Source: Bacteroidales bacterium
GTDB lineage: Bacteria > Bacteroidota > Bacteroidia > Bacteroidales > UBA7960
NCBI GenBank assembly: GCA_007120675.1
Contig: SKNE01000036.1
Location: 1 to 11,317, forward strand
DNA: 11,317 nt
Reading direction: 5' to 3'
Shown here: positions 6,149 through 11,317 of the stretch, piece by piece
Layout of the letters: each line of letters starts with the position of its first letter
How positions within the stretch are numbered: the stretch's first letter is position 1
The notes under the pieces: model-generated
The model's database searches: none
Told to the model about the DNA's origin: nothing
Seen by the model: only the letters and a program-made list of their open reading frames with translations
Program-made: the position numbers and the translations under genes

Positions 6149-7201
6149 ATGAACCCAGTCCCTGTTTTTCGTGCCATCCTGCGCTTATTCCTGCTGCTGA
6201 CCGGCCTGTTCCTTATCTTTCTGCTATACGCCCAAATGACCATGTACAAACCACCGGAGCAACTTGAAGTGTTTTCCAGCGACCGTCCCGATCCCCTCAG
6301 CCGGGGTGTTGAGTTGTCCCTTATGATATGGAACCTGGGCTACGCAGGCATGGGCAGCGACATGGATTTCTTTTACGACGGCGGCCGGCTCATGCGAACA
6401 AGCAGGCAGCGCACCCACGAAAACCTGCAGGGCATGATGGATGTCCTGGAAAATCACCGGGAAATGGACTTTTTTCTGCTCCAGGAGGTCGATTATAGGT
6501 CACGGCGCTCCTATGGGATCCATATGCCAGACAGCATCAAAGAGGCCTTGCCGCACCATATTCAGTCCTTCGGCATCAACTACCAGGTTCGCTTTGTCCC
6601 CGTGCCCCTGCGTAATCCCATGGGCAGGGTTAACTCGGGCATCCTGACAGCCAGCAGGGCGACACCCGCCATCAGTTCAAGGTTCAGCTTCCCTGGTGGC
6701 TACCAGTGGCCTGTCAGCCTGTTTAACCTGCAGCGCTGCTTCCTCATGAACCGCTACCCCATGGAAGGGGGAGGTGAACTGGTCGTCATCAACACCCATA
6801 ACTCAGCATTCGACGACGGCAGCCTGCGCTATAAACAGATGCGCTTCATGGAAGAGATCATGCTCAGGGAGTATGACCTGGGGAACTATGTGATAGCGGG
6901 TGGCGACTTCAACCTAAGCCCCCCCGGCTTCGAACCTGCCTTCAACCACAACATCTTCGATGACAAGAACCTGGTCTTTATGCCCGGGGACCTGCTGCCA
7001 GGATGGCAATTGGTTTATGATGCGCGGGTTCCAACCAACCGGAGGGCCTACATACCCTACGATCCCACCATCACCCCAACGACACTGATCGATTTCTATA
7101 TCCTTTCACCCAATGTGGAGATTGTGCAGGTCGAGGGACTGCACCTGGACTTCCTCTATACTGACCACAATCCCGTCATTGCCCGTGTCAGGCTGAACTA
7201 A
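6149..7201 (+). CDS. membrane-anchored endonuclease/exonuclease/phosphatase-fold protein
   Basis: This 350-residue protein has one N-terminal membrane segment at about residues 10-28, mostly leucine and phenylalanine, with basic residues before it. The catalytic domain should therefore lie on the periplasmic side, unless the segment is cleaved as a signal peptide. The EEP catalytic set is present in order: N62 in WNLGY, E113 in LLQEVD, H217 in NTHNSAF, D253 and N255 in GGDFN, D315 in LIDFYILS, and D339-H340 in YTDHNPV. Family members use Mg2+ to hydrolyse phosphodiester or phosphomonoester bonds in DNA, RNA, phosphoinositides or sphingolipids; the motifs do not say which. Length and an intact active site point to a functional enzyme. 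It appears to be monocistronic, with gaps of 164 and 128 bases on either side, so its neighbours give no hint of substrate. Confidence 0.87.
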   Translation: MNPVPVFRAILRLFLLLTGLFLIFLLYAQMTMYKPPEQLEVFSSDRPDPLSRGVELSLMIWNLGYAGMGSDMDFFYDGGRLMRTSRQRTHENLQGMMDVLENHREMDFFLLQEVDYRSRRSYGIHMPDSIKEALPHHIQSFGINYQVRFVPVPLRNPMGRVNSGILTASRATPAISSRFSFPGGYQWPVSLFNLQRCFLMNRYPMEGGGELVVINTHNSAFDDGSLRYKQMRFMEEIMLREYDLGNYVIAGGDFNLSPPGFEPAFNHNIFDDKNLVFMPGDLLPGWQLVYDARVPTNRRAYIPYDPTITPTTLIDFYILSPNVEIVQVEGLHLDFLYTDHNPVIARVRLN

Positions 7202-7293
7202 CCCCGTGAGCAGTCTCCCGGTGCAAGCAAGCTTTGTCTTTTCTCCTGTCCGGGGACAAACAAGCGCCGGGTGCCGCGGATCAAAAAAAATTG

Positions 7294-7301
7294 TACCTTC
7301 A
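7294..7301 (+). promoter_or_regulatory. possible promoter of the hglS-like/D2HGDH unit
   Basis: An A-run followed by TTGTACCTTCA ends 29 bases before the ATG at 7330. It resembles the TTGTACCTTTG element common upstream of Bacteroidota genes, with two mismatches in TAnnTTTG. No convincing -33 box is present. The remainder of the 128-base gap shows no strong terminator for the preceding gene; TTTGTC (7233-7238) and GACAAA (7255-7260) could pair weakly. Confidence 0.3.
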
Positions 7302-7329
7302 TACACTCATTCACATATCATGATCCATT

Positions 7330-8151
7330 ATGCAAATACAAGACATTTTTCACCGTTTCTGGATTGATTACAGCACACAGAATCAATCCGTCAAGAGGAT
7401 CTACGACCTTTTTGAGGCCGAAGGCGAACAGGTGGTGCACGACCATATTGCCTTGCGCACATTCAACGACCCGCGCATGAACATCGACAAGGTAGCCCGT
7501 ATTTTTACGGACAACGGCTATGAGGCGCGGGGCGAATACGACTTCAAGGCAAAGAAGGTGTATGGCCGCCATTATGAGCATCGCAGTGATCCGGGGGCAC
7601 CCAAGGTTTTCATCAGTGAGCTCTTGCTGGAGCAGTTCAGCGATGGACTCCAAAAGACTGTCAGGGAGCGCCTCGACAGCTTGCCCGGAGAGCTGTACGA
7701 TGATCCCATGCTGGTGTACAAAGGCAGCCTTTGGGGCAAGATCCCCTTCGAAACCTACAACAGCCTCCGGCAAGAAAGCGAGTACGCGGCCTGGACCCTG
7801 GTCTATGGCTACCGGGCCAATCACTTCGCCATCAAGGTCAATGACCTGAAAAATTTCAACACACTCCAGGAGGTCAATGCCTTTGTCAAGCAAAACGGCT
7901 ACCTGATGAACGCCTCCTCGGGCAGTGAGATCTATGGAAAGCCGGAGGAGCTGCTGGAACAATCGGCCATCAAAGCCGAGGTGCGGCCCATCCAGTTCAA
8001 CGACGGCACCTTTGAGATCCCTTCCTGCTTCTATGAGTTCACCCTGCGATACCGCGATGCGGATGGCAACTTTTACCAGGGCTTTAAGGCCGCCAACGCC
8101 GACAAGATCTTCGAAAGCACCAATTTTTACCGCAGCGGCGACCCCATGTAG
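7330..8151 (+). CDS. DUF1338 protein, probable 2-oxoadipate dioxygenase/decarboxylase (HglS/YdcJ family)
   Basis: This 273-residue cytoplasmic protein matches DUF1338, a vicinal-oxygen-chelate fold non-haem iron family. The Pseudomonas member HglS converts 2-oxoadipate and O2 to D-2-hydroxyglutarate and CO2 in D-lysine breakdown. The conserved opening DHIALRTF (38-45) gives metal ligand H39 and substrate-binding R43, four residues apart as in H70/R74 of HglS. H165 in ANHFAIKV and E236 in CFYEFTLRY are the likely second and third ligands (homology from memory). The C-terminal GFKAANADKIFESTNFY is also typical. The protein is much shorter than HglS (about 460 residues), a variant seen in Bacteroidota, so its substrate could differ. 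The next gene starts 20 bases downstream and encodes the enzyme that would consume D-2-hydroxyglutarate, which supports the assignment. Confidence 0.8.
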   Translation: MQIQDIFHRFWIDYSTQNQSVKRIYDLFEAEGEQVVHDHIALRTFNDPRMNIDKVARIFTDNGYEARGEYDFKAKKVYGRHYEHRSDPGAPKVFISELLLEQFSDGLQKTVRERLDSLPGELYDDPMLVYKGSLWGKIPFETYNSLRQESEYAAWTLVYGYRANHFAIKVNDLKNFNTLQEVNAFVKQNGYLMNASSGSEIYGKPEELLEQSAIKAEVRPIQFNDGTFEIPSCFYEFTLRYRDADGNFYQGFKAANADKIFESTNFYRSGDPM

Positions 8152-8171
8152 GAACCGCTTTGCCTATCTGA

Positions 8172-11120
8172 ATGTGTATGGAAGCGCGAAGACTCCCTTC
8201 CTCTGACCTTTTTTCTGCTTTTGCCGCTTCGCTGGACGGCGACCTTTTCCACGACCAGAGCTGGCGGCTGATGTACGCCACCGACGCTTCGGTCTACAGG
8301 GAGCTGCCCGCAGCCGTCTGCCGTCCGGCCCATGCGGACGATTTGAAGAAAGTGCTGGCATTTTGCCAGCTGCACCAGCTGCCCATTATTCCCCGCACGG
8401 CGGGCACTTCCCTTGCCGGACAGGTGGTGGGGCACGGACTGGTGGTGGACTTCTCCCGCTACATGAACAAAATCCTTGAGCTGAACACCGCGGAGCGCTG
8501 GGTGCGGGTGGAGCCGGGGGTGATCCTCGACGATTTGAATCGTTACCTGGAGCCCCACGGACTCTTTTTTGGTCCGGAGACCTCCACCAGTAACCGGTGC
8601 ATGATCGGTGGCATGGTGGCCAACAACTCCTGTGGCTCACACTCACTGGTCTACGGGAGCACCCGGGACCACACCATCGAGATCGATGCCCTTTTGGCCG
8701 ACGGATCGCCGGCCCGCTTTGGCCCCCTTGACCCACAAGCCTTTCGCGACAAATGCATTGGAAGCAAGCTGGAAAATAAGATTTACAGCCACCTGTTCCA
8801 AAGCCTGTCCGACCAATCCACCCAGGATGAGATCCGCGCCCGCTATCCTGACCCGAGGATCAACAGGCGCAACACGGGATATGCGCTGGACCTGCTGTTG
8901 AACAGCAGGGTGTTCGGTGGGGAGGAAGACTTCAACATGTCAAAGCTGTTGTGCGGCTCGGAAGGCACCCTTGCTTTGTTTACCAGCATCAAATTGAACC
9001 TGGTGGATCTGCCACCGCCTGAGAAGGCCCTGGTGTGTGTGCATGTGAAAAGCATTCGCGAGTCCCTGCTGGCCAACCTGGTCGCCCTCCGGCACCAACC
9101 CGTCGCCGTGGAGCTGATCGATCACCATGTGCTGGAGTGCACCCGCAACAACATCCAGCAGTCAAGGAACCGTTTCTTCATCCAGGGTGAACCGGGGGCC
9201 ATCCTGGTGGTGGAGTTTGCCTGCAACAGCCGGGAGGAGGCCACCAGGCGGGCTGCGGAAATGGAGGCTGAGATGCGTGATGAGGGGCTTGGCTACCATT
9301 TCCCGGTACTCTTTGATGGCGACATCAATAGGGTGTGGGCCCTGCGCAAGGCCGGACTGGGCCTGCTATCAAACATTCCCGGCGATGCGAAGCCCGTGGC
9401 GGTCATAGAGGACAGCGCCGTCCACGTGGAAGCCCTCCCCGCCTTCATCGGGGAGGTGCAGGAGATGCTGGACAGGCTTGGACTCCAATGTGTGTATTAT
9501 GCGCACATCGGGACCGGCGAGCTGCACCTGCGGCCCGTCCTGAACCTGAAGGTCCGCACCGATGTGGAGCGCTTCTACAAAGTGGCCGAGGGGATGGCCG
9601 GGCTGGTAAAGAAATACAGGGGCTCCCTCAGCGGCGAACACGGCGATGGCAGGTTGCGTGCACAATTCATTCCGCTGGTGCTGGGAGAGCGATGCCATGA
9701 GCTGCTGTGCCAGCTCAAAGGGGTTTGGGATCCGCAGGAACTGCTGAATCCCGGAAAGATCGTGCACAGCCCGTCCATGAAAGAGCATCTCCGCTACAGT
9801 CCGGGTCAACGGGACAAAAAGATCGGGACCTTCCTGGACTTTGAGGAGAACAAAGGTTTCCTGCGCGCTGTGGAGCAGTGCAACGGCTCCGGCGACTGCC
9901 GCAAGCCCCATGCAGCCGGAGGCGTCATGTGTCCCTCCTACCAGGCTACGCTGAATGAATATGATAGCACCCGCGGGAGAGCCAACCTGTTACGTGAGTT
10001 CATCACCCATTCGTCCAGACCCAACCCCTTCGACCACCGGGAGATCATTGATGTGCTGGACCTCTGCCTTTCCTGCAAGGGATGCAAGGCTGAATGTCCC
10101 TCCAACGTGGATGTGGGCAAGTACAAGGCAGAGGCGCTTCAACAATACTACATGGCCCGCGGAACACCCCTGGGCGCCAGGATCACTGGCGCCTACGGCC
10201 GTTTTAACAGCTTGGGGAGCAAGTTCCCCGGTCTCTTTAATTTCGTGGCCGGCAATGCCCTCACAGCCCCCCTGGTAAAAATGAGCCTGGGCATCGCACG
10301 GCAAAGGCAATTGCCAAAGATTCAGCCACAAAGCCTGAGGGCCTGGGCTGCCAAACACCTCAGCCAGCTTAACGAGAACACCAAACCCTCAAAGGAGGTC
10401 AATCTTTTCTGTGACGAATTTACCAACTACAACGACACCAGTGCAGGGATCAGTGCCTGCCTGTTGCTGCATAAGCTGGGCTACCGGGTGCACCTGCCCA
10501 GGCACCAGGAAAGCGGCCGTACCTACCTGTCCAAGGGCCTGTTGAAAAAGGCCAAAGCCATCGCACAAGAGAATGTCCGGGCGCTTAGTCCCCTCATCAG
10601 TGCAGATAATCCCCTGGTGGGGGTGGAACCTTCGGCCATACTGAGCTTCCGGGATGAGTACCCTTCACTGCTGCGGGGACGGGAAAAGGAAGGGGCCATC
10701 AGCATGGCGACCCATTGCTACACCCTCGAGGAGTTCCTGGCCAGGGAGGTGAACCTGGGACGCATCGAAGCGTCACTGTTCAACCCACTACCACACCCCA
10801 TCTATCTGCATGGCCATTGCCATCAAAAAGCCCTCTCATCGATGAAGCATAGCCTCATCGCCCTGGGACTGGCTGCAAAAGGGGAGATCCGCCAGGTCGA
10901 CTGCGGATGCTGTGGCATGGCTGGCTCTTTTGGCTATGAAAAGAAGCATTATGAGCTCAGCATGCAGATCGGGGAGATGGCCCTGTTCCCGGCGCTGAGG
11001 GAGGCACCCGCTGAAGCCATCATCGTGGCGGCGGGGACCAGCTGCCGGCACCAGATCCTTGATGGCACAGGGAGAAAAGCACTGCACCCGGCCGAAGTGC
11101 TGCTGCAGGCAGTACGATGA
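8172..11120 (+). CDS. FAD/Fe-S D-2-hydroxyglutarate dehydrogenase (YdiJ type)
   Basis: This 982-residue fusion oxidises D-2-hydroxyglutarate (or a close D-2-hydroxyacid) to the 2-oxoacid and passes electrons through Fe-S clusters, probably to the quinone pool. The PCMH-type FAD domain (about 45-270) has PRTAGTSLAGQ (74-84), GPETST and the NNSCGSHS loop. The FAD-oxidase C-terminal domain has H445-IGTGELH-452 and GEHGDG (488-493), the substrate/metal-binding region. A ferredoxin-like part has C570, C576 and C587 in MCPSY, then CLSCKGCKAECP (632-643). Two GlpC-like CCG domains follow: the first lacks the CCG motif and has VEPSA, and the second has CGCCGMAGSFGY (911-922) and GTSC. Length is close to E. 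coli YdiJ (about 1018). The ATG at 8172 is the first start; a second ATG lies two codons on. A D-lactate or glycolate dehydrogenase is less likely given the single-chain architecture and the upstream DUF1338 gene. Confidence 0.9.
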   Translation: MCMEARRLPSSDLFSAFAASLDGDLFHDQSWRLMYATDASVYRELPAAVCRPAHADDLKKVLAFCQLHQLPIIPRTAGTSLAGQVVGHGLVVDFSRYMNKILELNTAERWVRVEPGVILDDLNRYLEPHGLFFGPETSTSNRCMIGGMVANNSCGSHSLVYGSTRDHTIEIDALLADGSPARFGPLDPQAFRDKCIGSKLENKIYSHLFQSLSDQSTQDEIRARYPDPRINRRNTGYALDLLLNSRVFGGEEDFNMSKLLCGSEGTLALFTSIKLNLVDLPPPEKALVCVHVKSIRESLLANLVALRHQPVAVELIDHHVLECTRNNIQQSRNRFFIQGEPGAILVVEFACNSREEATRRAAEMEAEMRDEGLGYHFPVLFDGDINRVWALRKAGLGLLSNIPGDAKPVAVIEDSAVHVEALPAFIGEVQEMLDRLGLQCVYYAHIGTGELHLRPVLNLKVRTDVERFYKVAEGMAGLVKKYRGSLSGEHGDGRLRAQFIPLVLGERCHELLCQLKGVWDPQELLNPGKIVHSPSMKEHLRYSPGQRDKKIGTFLDFEENKGFLRAVEQCNGSGDCRKPHAAGGVMCPSYQATLNEYDSTRGRANLLREFITHSSRPNPFDHREIIDVLDLCLSCKGCKAECPSNVDVGKYKAEALQQYYMARGTPLGARITGAYGRFNSLGSKFPGLFNFVAGNALTAPLVKMSLGIARQRQLPKIQPQSLRAWAAKHLSQLNENTKPSKEVNLFCDEFTNYNDTSAGISACLLLHKLGYRVHLPRHQESGRTYLSKGLLKKAKAIAQENVRALSPLISADNPLVGVEPSAILSFRDEYPSLLRGREKEGAISMATHCYTLEEFLAREVNLGRIEASLFNPLPHPIYLHGHCHQKALSSMKHSLIALGLAAKGEIRQVDCGCCGMAGSFGYEKKHYELSMQIGEMALFPALREAPAEAIIVAAGTSCRHQILDGTGRKALHPAEVLLQAVR

Positions 11121-11144
11121 CTCCAGCTTTAGTGCGGCACACCT

Positions 11145-11182
11145 AAAAAAAGGCCACCCCGCCTGGGATGGCCTTTCCTTTT
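11145..11182. terminator. bidirectional intrinsic terminator
   Basis: AAAGGCCA (11149-11156) pairs with TGGCCTTT (11169-11176). After one C/A mismatch, CCC (11158-11160) pairs with GGG (11165-11167) around the loop GCCT. Seven As (11145-11151) lie on the left and TTTCCTTTT (11174-11182) on the right, so it can act in both directions. It sits 25 bases after the dehydrogenase stop and 23 bases beyond the stop of the convergent minus-strand gene. Confidence 0.85.
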
Positions 11183-11204
11183 AGATTGGGCAAAATGACC
11201 GAAC

Positions 11205-11317
11205 CTACTTGTCCTCCTCCGACTTGGTGTCGTCAGACGGTTGATCATCAGCCTTTGAGTCATCAGCCTTCGGGTCATCAGCCTTCGATTCATCAGCCTT
11301 CGGGTCATCAGCCTTCG
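11205..11317 (-). CDS. 3' end of a protein with an acidic K-A-D repeat tail (partial)
   Basis: Reading the minus strand, the frame is open from the right edge to a TAG at 11205-11207, giving 36 visible codons; the rest lies outside the window. The visible tail is five K-A-D-(D/E)-(P/S/Q) pentapeptides (KADDP, KADES, KADDP, KADDS, KADDQ), followed by PSDDTKSEEDK and the stop. The tail is highly charged, has no aromatic residues and is almost certainly disordered. Support for it being coding comes from the exact 15-base phase of the repeat, the clean stop, and the terminator placed just after it. The body of the protein is unseen, so no function can be assigned. Low-complexity acidic/lysine tails occur on varied Bacteroidota proteins. 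Confidence 0.7.
   Translation of the reverse strand, partial: KADDPKADESKADDPKADDSKADDQPSDDTKSEEDK
11245..11317. repeat. 15-base tandem repeat, 4 full units plus a partial
   Basis: Units begin at 11245, 11260, 11275, 11290 and 11305, each starting TCATCAGCCT on the plus strand; the fifth is cut by the window edge after 13 bases. The period keeps the minus-strand reading frame and encodes K-A-D-(D/E)-x. Units 2 and 4 are identical (ending TCGGG) and alternate with units ending TTGAG or TCGAT, suggesting a 30-base higher-order unit. Confidence 0.92.

Noticed and set aside
7318..7962. Minus-strand open frame of 214 codons opposite the DUF1338 gene
   Set aside because: The plus-strand frame carries clear family motifs across the same bases, so the antisense frame is a shadow.
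9369..9911. Minus-strand open frame of 180 codons inside the D-2-hydroxyglutarate dehydrogenase gene
   Set aside because: It covers the HGDG and Fe-S regions of a well-supported gene and shows no domain of its own.
11245..11317. Repeats at the right edge as a CRISPR array
   Set aside because: Units are only 15 bases, directly adjacent without spacers, and keep a reading frame, so this is a protein-coding tandem repeat.

Overview
The window is ordinary chromosomal DNA from a fairly GC-rich member of the Bacteroidota, most likely Bacteroidales or a close relative. The signs are a YncE/DUF5074-type surface beta-propeller, a DUF6452 lipoprotein next to a DUF6048 outer-membrane protein (a Bacteroidota-specific pair), a lipoprotein with an acidic Bacteroidota-style export signal after its lipid cysteine, no Shine-Dalgarno-like sites before the genes, and AT-rich boxes that loosely resemble the Bacteroidota -7 promoter element. 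I see no mobile element, CRISPR array, tRNA, rRNA or phage gene. The longest gap between genes is about 210 bases.

Layout. (1) Bases 2-2122, plus strand, are a compact envelope cluster. It holds the 3' part of a beta-propeller protein, a DUF6452 lipoprotein whose alternative start overlaps the propeller stop, and a DUF6048 beta-barrel gene that overlaps the lipoprotein gene by 47 bases out of frame. (2) Bases 2335-5297, plus strand, hold a tandem universal stress protein and the complete NAD-dependent DNA ligase ligA. A perfect 8-bp hairpin lies between them. (3) Bases 5322-5984, minus strand, encode a LolD-like ABC ATPase, convergent with ligA. (4) A divergent intergenic region with inverted repeats leads to a membrane-anchored endonuclease/exonuclease/phosphatase-fold protein (6149-7201, plus). 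(5) Bases 7330-11120, plus strand, form a tight two-gene unit. A short DUF1338 protein (2-oxoadipate dioxygenase/decarboxylase family, HglS/YdcJ) lies 20 bases before a 982-residue FAD/Fe-S D-2-hydroxyglutarate dehydrogenase of the YdiJ type. (6) A bidirectional terminator separates this unit from the 3' end of a minus-strand gene whose last 36 codons include a tandem K-A-D-(D/E)-x repeat built of 15-base DNA units.

How the genes fit together. The clearest pathway is the last pair. HglS-type enzymes turn 2-oxoadipate into D-2-hydroxyglutarate, and YdiJ-type enzymes oxidise that to 2-oxoglutarate, so the unit could be the final two steps of lysine (2-aminoadipate) breakdown. The least understood part is the DUF6452/DUF6048 pair: a probable surface lipoprotein and a probable outer-membrane barrel, apparently translated together, with no function known to me. 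The rest is housekeeping. Nothing here clearly amounts to a new defence, mobile or regulatory system.
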